Shown here: one piece after another, positions 1 to 14,600 of the stretch
Position numbering within the stretch: position 1 is the first letter of the stretch
Layout of the letters: every line of letters begins with the position of its first letter
DNA from: Bugula neritina
Taxonomy: Eukaryota > Bryozoa > Gymnolaemata > Cheilostomatida > Bugulidae
Direction of reading: 5' to 3'
Length of the DNA stretch: 64,000 nt
Assembly: GCA_964035545.1 (NCBI GenBank)
Contig: OZ037765.1
Coordinates: 20,778,495-20,842,494 of the forward strand
Program-made: the position numbers and the translations under genes
Notes under the pieces: model-generated
Told to the model about the DNA's origin: nothing
What the model saw: only the letters and a program-made list of their open reading frames with translations
Databases searched by the model: none

Positions 1-1337
1 CTAAAGTCTTATCTTAATCTCAATCTTGTATAAATGTAAGGAAAAATAGATCTGCGAAGTCAATAAAATGAATAATTTATAATTATAGAGCTAAACCTGT
101 TTCAGAGTATGAGTAAACTATTCTTTTTATAGTGAAATCATTAGCAAGACAGGACATAGTAACCTAAATGGGCGGCATGACTAATCCTAAAAGGTATTTT
201 AAATTGGCTGCATCTACTTCTGGTTTTTGGTGAAAAAAAATTTTGTAACAAAGTTATAGCAGTAGTTATTACCTATTTGCAACTGTTGCGTTGTTCATAC
301 CATAAGGGCTAATTTGGTTTTGCTTTTTTATACGACTTATTTTAATTTATTTGAAATAGAACTGACTATTGCAACATTAAAATTATATTTATAATTGAGA
401 CCTCTGCTTTGTGCCACTTAAAACCTATGAGATAATCACAGGAGAAGCAGTTCTAGAAATTACGAAAAATTTTGAATATATTCAGTTCATATTATAATAG
501 TGACTATAAATCAAATAGAACACCATAGTAATTATAGTTGGTTTTGAAAAAAATATGTGAATCCCTATAAAGAATTTCTTTTCATTCAACAATAATTACA
601 TAATTATCCAATGCCAAAATTTAAAGTGTTTTGCAGAATTTATAAACATGTACATGTAGTAGAATGCTTTTGAAGTTCAGGTTGACATTGTTATACTTAC
701 ACATAAATATTTTGCTTGTCAGCTATCTTTTGACCAACTTGAAGATCTAGAAGCTACTTCTATTTGTCTTGTTGAAAATCATTATATAAATCCAAAGCCA
801 GCCAAGTGAAGTAATAAAATTCCTGCGGGCTTAGACCAGGGATGTCCAAGGTTTTCAGAGCAAGGGTTAATGAAATGGAATATTTTATTGTGAGGGCCAC
901 AAATTGCAAAATTCAGCTCGAGCTGGTGGCTACAGCATCAAGTTTTTCAAGGTAGTTTGTTCCAAGCTTCTATTATTCATTACACAATGGAATCCCATTA
1001 ACTACTGCAGGCTGCATGTTTTCTAGTATGCATAGACATACAGAATTTACATTAAGTGGTTTCCCTTCTCCAATTCATGCACAGAGCAAAATGATTTTAT
1101 AAGTGTTGTGGTTTGAGACCCACATAAATGTTGAAAAGCCTGGCTTAGGTGGTCAAGGAAGTGGATGTGTACTTATATACAGTATAATAATCTTAGAATA
1201 GCATAATTTAAAAGAGAAACTTTTTACTGAAATAGCTCTTTGAATAATTTTAAAACAATTCTATTTTACTTGAGCTAACTACTGCTATAAGTTACTGCTT
1301 TACATTTATTTTTATTGTAAGTAATTATTCTTAAAAG
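1..1337. other. AT-rich spacer, no gene seen
   Basis: I see no exon-like reading frame with splice sites and no match to the protease-mucin exons. If the left pseudogene kept the spacing of the right gene, exon 6 would fall close to the window start, but nothing like it is there. Confidence 0.6.
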
Positions 1338-2000
1338 TATTATGCTTTGGTAGTCATTACTGTACTATTTTACAATATTATGTAATAGCATCTTATTTGA
1401 GTAACTAGTAATCTTCTGTAAACTAATCAGCAATAGCTCTTTAATAAGTTTGAAGCAACAACAATTGACCTTTTTCAGAGGTCCCCAATGCCCCCCTTAC
1501 AATTAAGAGAACTGTCCATTCAAACTGAAAATTATTAAAGAAAATAAACTTTAACACATTTTTTGAGGTTTTTAGTTACTGAGAAATGCTGAAGTGCACT
1601 TTAGCATTTCTCAGTAATCAAAAGAACAAAAATGTGTTCAAGTTTATTTTCTTCAAAATCCCTTATGAAGACACATTTTTGAAATTTTTTTTTAACTGAT
1701 AATATGTGTACTTATAATATATCAAAATATTTATCTCCTAAAAGACTAATTTTATAGCATTATTAGAATTTTAAGTAGCATTTAAGTAGAATTTAATGAG
1801 TTTGCTCTTTATACAAAAGTTCAACCTATTCACTTTGAGAGAACCCAAATCTGAATTGCAAAGGGGTATGGAGGGGGGAGTCTTTGAAAAAAGTCTATTG
1901 GCAGTATTTTCTTACAATATTTTGTAATAGTATCTTATTTGAGTAAGTAGTAATCTTCTGTAAACTGATCAACAATAACCCTTCAACAAGTTGCAGCCAA
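1338..2000. repeat. Pair of ~95-bp direct repeats bracketing a foldback-bearing insert
   Basis: The block around 1368-1462 (TTACAATATTATGTAATAG, CTTATTTGAGTAA, ATCTTCTGTAAACT) recurs at 1912-2003 with few changes. Between them, inner ends look inverted: CTTTTTCAGAGGTCCCC near 1470 against TCTTTGAAAAAAGTC near 1880. A hairpin (1538-1653) lies inside. It may be a short mobile element or a local duplication. Confidence 0.5.
1538..1653. repeat. Foldback (hairpin) of about 116 bp
   Basis: Left arm begins AAGAAAATAAACTTTAACAC and right arm ends GTGTTCAAGTTTATTTTCTT; the inner arms GAGAAATGCT and AGCATTTCTC flank a loop near 1591-1602. Small mismatches lie in the middle. Transcribed from either strand it would form a long imperfect hairpin. 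Confidence 0.7.
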
Positions 2001-2910
2001 GTTTACATTTAAGTTTCAATTTACTTATACACTGACACTGATCAGGTTCCCACAAAAATTGGGTGGAGTATACATGATTTCAAATATAAATATGGCCTAC
2101 ATAACTGGCTTATGCTTTTGGAACCAGTTTAATATAAGTCTATTTTTATTTTTTGTACTATGTTTAGCAAATGATATGTTACAGGCTGTATTACACAGAA
2201 TGAAGTTTAAAAGTTGTAACTAGCTTATGCAAAGTGATGAGAAAATAAATACCATATTTGAAATGGCCAATTATCTATAGCTAAATTACACGAGAAGCAT
2301 CATGGCAGGTGTTGCAGGATTACGTTTGGTACAAACTATCCAGTTCTGTAGCATAAACTAACAATTTTCCAAAAGGAAATCCTGTTTCAAGACTTGTGAG
2401 TTATAATGTTAAAGAATAGCTACGTAAGGGTATGTATGCACTAATATGAACAATACTTCCATGCATTACTAAATCTTTAACAACAAATATCTATTCATAT
2501 TACAACTTGCAAATGCAACAATTATAATGCCATGAGGCAAATGAGTAACAAGTAGATAAAGAACATTTTTAGAAAAATAAGAGAATATTCAACTTGTCTA
2601 TTTACGCATGTAATGTATTTTAAATAAACCATTTGATACAATAATTGCTTAACTCGATGACTTTCTTTACTCTTTTCATGCTAAATAAGACCACACCTAT
2701 GTTTTTCAGAATGTTATGCATTTTTTATGTAACTTAATGCAATTTTACCTTCTTGTCAGGCTTGAAGTACTTTGACATCCTAATAGTCTTCATATTTAAC
2801 ATCCCACATAGGAATTCACAGCTTCCAAATTATCCTCATTAGCAACTTAGGTCACATATATGATCATATCTAATAGAGCCAACTAAGAATGATTACTTAA
2901 TCAAAATATA

Positions 2911-4173
2911 GGGGTAAGGGGGGTGGGGGCGTAATAGGCTAAATTTTAAATTTTTTGTTCTCATTCGTCTGTTTTTCAAGTTACTAGTTCAATAACCTCT
3001 AGCCTACATTCTACACCAGTTGTCTATTATAGGTATCAGTTTGTTGTTTCTATCTCTTTCACAACTTTCAGAATAATGAAATTTTCATGGCGAAAAGATT
3101 GGCCCATTGTGCTCCGGTACCAGCCTACAATGGGCCACTGGGTGGGGTACAACAAGTACATTGAAACTTTGCTGATTTGGTTGCATCTGATCTTTATTTA
3201 TTCAATTGTACAAATAAATAAAAATATTTTTTCAAATTTGCATCGAGCATCATGTTTTAGCTGTACAGTTTGTGCCACTTTGGATAGCAGGGGAAGGCAA
3301 AAATCAAACGGACATCACTTATTTCTACGGTGCCATTATCATTACTGTTTAGAGCTAAAAATATTTTTTCTATTTCCACTTCACAGGAACTTTCATCAGA
3401 AAAAACTTTAGTAACATGTACTACAAAATTCTAAGCGTGGACATTTTCTATGAACTGTAGCTAAGGTGCATGGCTGATAATTGTGACAGGAGTGCGGAAG
3501 GGGGTGAGGAGAAAATGAGCACATCACAATTTATTTTATTCAAATACATGTATATTCTCTCAATGATATAATATACAGTATAATGGATATCATGACTATC
3601 TATTAGTAGCAACAGCAGAGTGTTTTGTATGATGTATGCGATGGCAAAGCTTTAACCTCACCAGATGTATATATTAGGGCAGCTTAACCTTGTAGTTTGG
3701 TAGTCTCACCATGATGTCTTTGATATGTTACAAAAAGGTCAGAAATGGCTCTATCTATAGATTTTAGTAACATTTCAGCTAACTTTTTGGGCAAACAGAC
3801 TAATAACAGTGATCAGGGTGCAATAATCAGGTGGCCCATTGTGCCCCGTGTGGCCAATTAGTTGAAAATAAATGTGGCTCAAGGAAGACTTATTTTAGAG
3901 TTCGTTATTATACAAATTAAGCAATGTAGAGACAAGCAATGACAACTATATCAGTAAAACATATGTTTGTTACTTTTGAGTGTAAAGCTTTAACGACATC
4001 TTTAAAGTTTTACGAAATATAGGTGAAAGCAGTTTTTTGACTCGCCTTTTCAACATAATATATGCTCTACAAGTGTTGAAACTACAATGGCTGAATAATT
4101 ATGTCAGTACCTTTTTATTAAAAAAGTCGCAACTCTAAGTCAATAAGTTCTCTCACCCTCTTCCCCTTACCCC
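2911..4173. mobile_element. Non-autonomous TIR DNA element (1.26 kb) with empty site in the paralogous copy
   Basis: Starts GGGGTAAGGGGGGTGGGG after TATA and ends CCCCTTACCCC before TATA, so the termini are an 11-bp perfect inverted repeat with TA or TATA target duplication. The duplicated locus near 57035 lacks it and reads straight through AATATATAGTC. No transposase is visible; an open frame at 3076-3411 looks like chance. Internal GGCCCATTGTGC motifs occur near both ends (3101 and 3833). Family uncertain; a TA target is used by Tc1/mariner among others. Confidence 0.7.
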
Positions 4174-4855
4174 TATAGCCTATTAAATAGGCTATATTAT
4201 ATTTTGATTAAGTGTTTACACACCACTCGTACACAGCCCACATGCCACATGACAACATAAGTCTAAGTTCAACTTTTCCTTGTTGATACATGTTATAATA
4301 TCTGCCTGTTATTTGATAGAACAATATTGTTGACCAAGAAAGCAATAATACACTAAATATAAGCTCCAGCTCATAAATCTTTTTGTTAATTAGATACCCC
4401 CATATATCTTTGTATGCCTTGGATAGAGATTTGATAGACACCATCATAACCCAGATACTGCATAATATTGTATTTCTATGACTTATTACTAGTGCATTAT
4501 GTGTGGTTTTTGAAATGTATACTCAAACAAATTATTTAGGGATCAATCTAATGTTTTGTACAGCTTTAATATTCTAAAAGTTTTTAAGAATATTTTTGCT
4601 AATTTATCAGATAATAATTTAATGCCTAGAAATTGCAAATTCCAAAGAAACCGCTATCTTTCACCTAGTGCTGCAACTCACAGAGGTCTTGCAGTTTTTA
4701 CAAGAAACTTTAATATAATTAAGAGCTAAATTTCCTTAGCGTTAGCTTTTAAAACTTAAATAGCTATGTATAAAATATCTCAAATGAAAGCACTTTTAAC
4801 ACAAGGTGATTTGAAAAAGAATGTGTACATAAAAAATTCTATAATAATATTTTAC

Positions 4856-7219
<2,364 letters not shown>

Positions 7220-7724
7220 ATTGGTGGTGAGAACACCAGTCGAATGATGTTATGCATTGTTTAGTGTGGTTATAACAGATGGGCGTAGCAAATACTCTTT
7301 TCTTTTGTAAAAATCTATAACATGACTACTTTTGTTCTTGTTTTCTTTTGCTACACAATCATGGGTGGAGCTGGATATACATTGATGAATAGGTGATGTT
7401 TTCATTGTAGAATAATTTGAGAAGCATCTATTCATTCATGCATTTATGTCTAATAGTCTATACCGTAAGAACAAAACTAACCCATAATAAGACACATAAC
7501 TAACGTTACTATATTATGAAAATTAAGTGCATACTATTAGGTTACATAGTATGAAGCTAAACTTATTTTCTTAGATCACAATCTTTAGAACGCTTTAAAT
7601 GGTTCAGTGTACATTATTAACATGATTATAATATTTTTTCACCATAAAATAATTAAGTTGTTTAGGCTTTTCAATTTGCAACATAATGAATTTGCATTCT
7701 ACATTAAATACTACTGCATACTTA

Positions 7725-7727
<3 letters not shown>

Positions 7728-7816
<89 letters not shown>
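7728..7816. repeat. (AT)n microsatellite
   Basis: Pure AT dinucleotide run of about 88 bp in the spacer upstream of the left pseudogene start; absent from the matching place on the right. Confidence 0.97.
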
Positions 7817-7819
<3 letters not shown>

Positions 7820-8241
7820 TTGTTTATTAAGTTGAGGTTTTATTTGTTTTATGTAGAGAGCTTCGGCTAATTTTCTATAATGGATTTCTTTAAATGACTG
7901 ATTGAAAACTGTTACGCTGTCTATTGATATGCTACCGTTTTTAGTAGTAGAGATATGTTGATATATTTTGAGTTTATGTCATGGCAATGTTCATTTATTC
8001 TGTGTGATATATAGGCTACTCCTTCATAAGGTAGTTGAAGTAACCTATTTTTTTGCTGTCCTTTTCACTGAGTAGTTCGTTACAAATGTTGTTAATCGTC
8101 TTTCCTAATACGCATTTAAGGTAGCTATTTTTATCTTATAACCGAAGTGTACTAAATATGCATAATTTTAAACTGAAATAAAGCATTTAAAAGGCAAGCA
8201 GCTTCTATGCTTAATGTAGAGTGATGCGCATACTTTTACAG

Positions 8242-8378
8242 AATGAGACAGCTATTGATATATTTACAAGAAATAAATATGTTGATGGCACAGTAGAAGG
8301 TTTCAATGTGATTGAGAAACTGCCTGAGCTTGTCATGTCTAGTAAAACCCATTTTGAGCACTTGATGGCATTTACATA
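8242..8378 (+). pseudogene. Plus-strand copy of metalloprotease exon 8
   Basis: After acceptor TTTTACAG comes a 137-nt open exon with the same length, phase and splice ends (ACATA|GTAAAT) as exon 8 of the main gene, coding [20 protein letters not shown] and ending THFEHLMAFT. It is on the opposite strand from the main gene. No other protease exons are visible nearby, so it is an orphan exon of an inverted paralogue. It has no stop or frameshift, so its isolation is recent or its sequence is constrained. Confidence 0.8.
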
Positions 8379-9040
8379 GTAAATATATGCAGTTCCAATG
8401 GTTCAAACCGCACACACAACACTAACGGTCACACGCACGCATGTGCTTCATATATGGTTCAACTAGCCCTATACACTGTCACACTACAAATTAGTGTCAA
8501 TATCTGCTGTGAATAAGATATTTTTGCAGCTTAGGTCATTGGCCAGTTTTAAAAGCATGTGGACAATACATGTCTGAATTTACTAGACTGGGCTCGTAAA
8601 ATTTGAGAATAAGTTTTAGTTTTCTCATTTTTTATGCAAAAAATGTAAAAAATCCTCGCTCACCTGAAGGTTTCTACTTTGATTTTATATATTTCCATAC
8701 GTCTGGTAGTTCACCTGAAACTCTATTAAGTAAAGGAGGTAAAATACAGCAATGATTTTAAGGAGACATTTTAGAGCATGTGGTCCAACTAGCACCAGTG
8801 GTTCAAATAGCCCCACTCTCCCCTATATTATTTTATCTTATTTCAAAACCCTTTCGATTCTTTCATACTGATACATCTACAAGTTTAGTTTTTAAATCCT
8901 AGTTATACATTGAGTTTGAATTGAATTTTTACAAATTTTTTTCAATAGAGTGCCTAAAAGTATAGAATGAAATTTAGTACTTCAATTTATTGCAATTTAG
9001 TGTCTGTAATTTGTGTATTAAGATACACAGGATACTACAG

Positions 9041-9252
9041 GACTCAAGGTGATTAGTATCGACTCATTATTCACTACTCAGTTGGAGTCAACTGCCACAC
9101 TTGGACTGAAACCTCAGTCATCTACCGTAGAACCAGTCAACCAAGCTTAAAATAAATATTTGCCACTATGCATTAGAGTTGGAGTAACAATTAATATTTT
9201 GCTTATTGGTGCAGTCATTGCTGTCATTGTCTGCGATTGATTTCAAATTCAA
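9041..9252 (+). pseudogene. Plus-strand relic of a transmembrane exon
   Basis: Between acceptor ACTACAG and donor CAA|GTAAGC, one frame reads SSTVEPVNQA, a TAA, then NKYLPLCIRVGV and a hydrophobic run ending in GAVIAVIVCD and TGA. It aligns with the right-hand plus-strand copy at 63529-63728 and, at TAEP plus the helix, with exon 67 of the main gene. The stop codons show decay. Its good donor points to the tail exon at 9357. Confidence 0.65.
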
Positions 9253-9356
9253 GTAAGCTCTAACCAAGAATAAATTATGTATGACCTGCAGTTATATAAA
9301 AAAAAATTATTTGTGACAGCCTTGTGCAATATGTTCTATTTTCTGCAAAAATACAG

Positions 9357-9456
9357 AAAAAATCTACTGGCGCACCTCAGAACCCGGAATGCCATAGAAC
9401 TATCTGATTATGAACAGGGAGAAACGGCAGCAGTTCCACCAGTGCAAGTGATATAG
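9357..9456 (+). pseudogene. Candidate cytoplasmic tail exon of the inverted paralogue
   Basis: Acceptor AAATACAG precedes an open stretch that in phase 2 reads KNLLAHLRTRNAIELSDYEQ, then about a dozen residues ending PPVQVI and TAG. The phase agrees with the TM relic upstream. The region is conserved in part at 63827-63870 (CGCACC..AGAACCC) but broken there. The protein does not resemble the main gene's tail. A Leu-Leu and a Tyr motif (DYEQ) would suit endocytic sorting, but this is speculative. Confidence 0.45.
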
Positions 9457-10890
9457 AAAAGCGTCTCTGTTGCATGGAAAAAATCTGATAAGACTTGTCA
9501 ATTCCGGAAAGTAATAAAAATCAACTTATTTTATAGCATATACTTTCAAAAGTATGACATTGTTAGTGGTTAAATACGAGTGCGTAATGTATATTATGGT
9601 GTTCAACTTTTGTTTAGATAAACAGATTCTTGGTTGATTTACTTATAATCTGTAGCCAATCCTTTGCTGCTCATGATATATGTTGATTATTTAATAGCTT
9701 TTAATAAGTTTGCAAATGTTTTCACACATAGAGTGCGCTAAGAAACTATAGGCCTATAGACAGAATGTGTATGCTAACCCCAAAACAATCTGTAGATTAT
9801 GATTATCATAATGAATTTATATGCTAATAAACTGTATAGTAAAATGATTAATTGATTAAAAGTGATATAGTTGTCTAATAATTTATGTATTTATCATCAA
9901 TAAATGTCATCAAGCTAGTTATTTGTGCCATATTAAGAATATATAATATATAATTTAAAATGATGCTTTTGTAGATAGGTAAGTCAATGCTGACAGAAAG
10001 CTAAACTCATCAAGCCCAAGCTGTACAGAAATGAGAAAAAACCGGCTTAGAAATAACATTCTAACATAAAAACTTCGTTTATTTTAGTAAAACTTTTCTC
10101 ATCTATATATATTTTTCTAGAAAATTGATGCTAAGAAGTACAGCAAAGAAATTTTTTAACCTGATTGATTTTGTGGATCAGTTGATGACCCTCAACTCTA
10201 TATAAAAACATGGTTATTTTAATGGATTGTGCTTTAAATTTTATACAAACTTAAATATAATTTTTTTGCTTTGTGAGAATATTTTTACATTTAAATTTAT
10301 GATTGAAATAGATTTTACTTTACCATAAAGCTACAATGTTCAAACATTCATATTATGCCTAATAATTTCAAACAATTCATCAAACATTGAAAAAATATAT
10401 ACGTTTAAAATGTATATTTATCCAATATATAAGAAGATGCAGTTTGAGAAATAAGGCTTGCAATAATTTAGTTAAACAACTACTATAATATAATGACAGG
10501 TTACAGGAATTCCACAAAATATAATATATGGCAATCAAAAATAATTTTGCTTTTAGTGATTAGCATAGAAAAAATAAAATTTTTTCAAGATATATAGCCT
10601 GTTACTTTTAATTGTAGAAATACAATGTATCAAATAAATAATCACAAATTTATGATATCACAGTAATATAATGACGTCCTGCCACTCGAACAGGACAGAG
10701 CGGAGATAGGCGAGGGATAAGTGAGGACAGAAATATAATGATGTAGCAAGTCTTAAATTAACTAAATTAATTGTCTTAATTAGTAGAAAATATTTTATAA
10801 AAATAAAATTAATTGTCATCAGTTAATAGAGCTTAGTGTGCATATAGGTAGAAACATTTAGGAGCAGTAGCGGAGAAATTGAGATGGCTT
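9457..10890. other. Spacer between the plus-strand relics and the 3' end of the main gene
   Basis: AT-rich, no convincing exon. Contains the poly(A) side of the main gene (AATAAA on the minus strand at 10893-10898 just outside) and no further family relic that I can see. Confidence 0.55.
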
Positions 10891-10907
10891 AATTTATTAA
10901 AATCTCT

Positions 10908-11672
10908 TTATATATTTTGGTTTGGAACTGGTTGAAATTCTTGCGAAAGCATGACTTCCTTTGCTAAATTTCTCAATTCCTCCATTACTGCACCTATCTT
11001 GGTAGACATTGCTAAGTTTGCATGTTCAAATTCTCTAGGCAAATGTTTCTCGATACCATCCTCTTGGTTGCTGGTAATTCCTAAAATTAATACATATAAA
11101 CAGTTCAGGTATTTGTTCGAAATAACAAGACTGGAATTAGAAAACTTTATACTTTATATAAAATTGCGATCCACTGTGAGCAGAATGCAGTGCAATTACT
11201 ACTATTAGTTCAAGTCATATAGAATAATGCAGAAATTGTAAACCCCTTACATTTTCCTTTTGGCATTGCCAGCTCTTTTGCCATTTAGCCAGCCATCATT
11301 TGAACTGGAAGATTCGGAGCCAAAAAAGCTGCCAGCAAACCTGTTTTGACCAACAGGAAATCCTCTTGCTGTGAATCTCAGCGCAGGAGACTGGAACAGG
11401 GCATTCTTGTCAGGGCGGACTGCATCAGATCTCTTGCAACACCGAACCTTTAGAGAGGAAGATGATAGGTTTAGTGAATATCTAGCTCCTTATATTTTAT
11501 ATTAAATTATGATCCATTATGAGTAGAAATGAAAAATTGTGCCATACTCACAACTATCAATATCAATGCAATTACTATGCAATTACTACTATTAGTATAA
11601 TTGCTGAAACCAATCCCGCGATTGTTGGTGCCAACCATTGAGCATTGTTCTCTTGTTTCGGTTCAGCTGTTT
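10908..11672 (-). CDS. Exons 67-69: transmembrane helix and cytoplasmic tail
   Basis: Exon 67 starts at 11672 ([20 protein letters not shown] then a hydrophobic run); exon 68 is 11251-11447 and exon 69 10908-11070. The tail begins [10 protein letters not shown], has a basic run [11 protein letters not shown] and ends with an acidic/helical segment closing in NQNI and TAA; AATAAA follows at 10893-10898. Exon 67 contains an 11-bp tandem duplication (11567-11577 and 11578-11588) that shifts frame to a TAG at 11575-11577. Splicing at ATA|GTAGTA (after 11590) or GTA|GTAATT (after 11587) would avoid it and join exon 68 in phase 0; the stronger-looking GTGAGT after 11552 would not. Exon 69 uses acceptor ACCAG|CAACC; the alternative TTTAG two codons earlier gives an early stop. 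Confidence 0.68.
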
Positions 11673-14600
11673 CTAAAATTTTACAACAGTTTGACGTTGA
11701 GTTACCATAAAATGTTTCAGTGACAGAAGAAATTTAGCCTATGTTCCAGAAAAACAAGGTTTCACCAAAACAATTATCACTGCTAACACATATACTTCGA
11801 TAAAAATTTCTAGTCTCCCTTTGAGCATTTCTAAAAGACAATAGCAAAAACCGGTAATTTTAGTAAAGCTTGTAGATTTGAATTATATAAACTGATCCAC
11901 ATTTCTTGCTGGAATTAACCAAATATGTTAAGAAAATTTAAAGGAGGCATGCATTTAACCAACTGTTCCACCCAGTCTGATTCATTACAAACATGAGGAA
12001 CAAAAGACTACTGGCACGATAAAAGGAAATCGATGTGAATAAGTATTTTACAAGAATGTAGAAGACATGCCTGCTACTAGCACTTGAGATACGGCTAAGC
12101 CTGATGCAGATTTGCCATCAACAACAATTCCAGCAGTAACAGCGGCACTCAACACATCATGAAGCATATTTGCCAGTTCTTCCTCTCCTAATTCTGGGTC
12201 TACATCTGAAGCTATTCTTAACAAAGCTGCAACATCATTGTTGGATAATATTTCTCGTCGGCTTCGTTGGCCAGAGTCCTCAGCTGGTAGGCAACTAAAG
12301 TTCAAATTATCAATAATTGAAATAGTTACATCTAAGATTTCAAACTTTAAAAACTTGTTTTTAAAAAATGAATTACAACTAAGATATGTGTTGTTTATAG
12401 ATATACACTATTTTATAAATCTTTGCTAACATTCCCAAACTGCAAATTTTGAACATAAAATGATACCACATGAAAAACTGTAAGCTATTCTAACTAGAAA
12501 TTTGTAAAGATAATGCAAGCCCAACTTGACTTTTGAAAATATGAAAATAAATTTTTTGATAAAACGTGACTGACTTTATACAAACCTGAATGTCACACCC
12601 AATACTGCAGCGTCATATTGTCTGAAAGAAGATTCGTTCAGCTCTTGGTACACCTGCAAAAGAGAAAAGGATATGAACACAAAAAACTGTGAATACAATG
12701 AGATAATACCAAAATTATCAATGCACAATGTTGGGTTCAAGCTAATAAAAACTTGTATAACTTGAGCCTTTATGTTTACAGCAGCAGCTCTCTGCTTGTG
12801 CTGAATGGATTATATATGTTTACATATACAATCACATGGCAACTGAGAAAATAATATCGTAACAGAAATTATCTGTACAATTGTTGGGTAATTATAATAC
12901 TGCCATCTTTTATTACTTGAGTTCTTGATCGATAAAATAAATATATATTATATAAATGCGTGTGCGTGCGTGTGTGTGTCTGTGTGAGCGTGTGCGTGTG
13001 CGAGCAAGCGTGTGTGCGTGTGTATTTGTAATGAAGCTTACCTTGGTAAAAAGTGCTTGTTTGATTGTGGCATAAGCTGCAGTGCCATCCATTTCAATAT
13101 CATTTTCACATTCTCTATCCGAAAATCTGTAAGTTAGAGTTGCTGTGAACTCAATCTTTCCTTGAATCAGCTCAGATATTACTGCAATCAGTTCAATATT
13201 GAAGTAAAGATGACAAAAAAGAAAAATTGTATTCAAAACATGTACATCGATTGGAAATAAAACATCATTCCTTTGTAAATGCCAGTAAAATAAAGTTCAA
13301 TCACCTTTAATGTTAAAAAGATTCCAAGTAGATAAACCATTAATAGTGATATAATCAATTAAAAGCATTTTTTGAAGAGAGGAGGAGGCACTAAATACTT
13401 TATAATCATATAAAGCGTAGCTGTTACTAACGTAAAACTTGAGATTGATGAACAATTTTTTGAATTTTTGTTATAAAAACAGGCAGCACATATCAATGAC
13501 TTGATCACATGGATATTTTTCATGAGAAACCTAATGAATCAGTATAAAAGCAAAGCATATTTTCAACTTCTTACACATTGACTAGTTTAGATACTTACGC
13601 TGACAGTCTTGCATTAAAGTCCTGGCATAGTTTTCAGCACACTCACATGTGTTGATAGCAGTACAAGCCTCCTTGGCAGGACAGCGTCTGGTAGCAGAAC
13701 AACTTTGACCAAACACTACAAGGAAGAGACTGATGATACTTATAAGAACAAAGATGCTGTACAGAGGCTAACTTCTGAGTCTTTGACATAAATTCGAATG
13801 ATTTCTCAAGTTATGGTATGAAAGCAAAGTCAGTCGGTTGAAAACCGATCCTCAATTTAGTTGAATTCACACATTTAAGTTGACCAGCAGTTCAGTTGAG
13901 GTACACATGCTGTGTGATTAAAAATTATATATGTCGTACAGAGAGAATTTTATAGAGCTTTGCTTACCTGAAGCGTATGGTGAGAGTGTAGTAGTAGCAG
14001 ACAATGTTGTTGACACTGCTGAAGTGGTAGTATCTGGTATGAGAGCCACTTGGCCTTCATCTGCCCCTGTTGAAGTCTCATTTGCTATTTGAAGTTCATT
14101 TGAAGCCATTTGGGATGTAGCATTAGCAACAAGCTCTTGCAAGCCAGCGACATCTAGCTCATCACTGCCATCAGGTGTGGAATCCATCGCAGCTTCAAAC
14201 TCGACATTCACATCTGCTGAGGAATCTATCGCTCTTTTTCTTCGGGCTTGAGAAACCCCAGGTACACATCTGAATAAGTTGACAATGAACATCATGTGTG
14301 TGTATAACAAACGTATATAGTCGTATGTATGTGTATACATGTATGTATGTGTGTGTATATGTATGCATATATGCTCAAATAAAGACACTTACATTTGAAC
14401 TATACCTGCTCAATACACATGTATATAATTTAAGCATATGCTTATGATATTGAGCACACTTATTTGTTATCATTAGTTCATTTTCTAATACTTACGTAAA
14501 GGTCAGTTCTATGATGGCTACAAAATATCCTCCTTTGCCAGTAGCTCTGAATGATTTGTAAATCTAAAATAAAAGCAGAACTTTATTACATGCTGTGAAA

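Noticed and set aside
3076-3411. Plus-strand open frame of 111 residues as a possible transposase
   Set aside because: No recognisable transposase motif and lies inside a short TIR element; composition looks non-coding.
7607-7870. Tyr-Ile repeat protein on the plus strand
   Set aside because: Translation of the AT microsatellite.
10951-11208. Plus-strand 85-residue open frame
   Set aside because: Antisense to exon 69 of the main gene, which has acceptor, phase and stop consistent with the tail.
13918-14388. Open frame starting [14 protein letters not shown]
   Set aside because: Its first part is a TG-rich intron; only the part from 14269 downward is exon 62.
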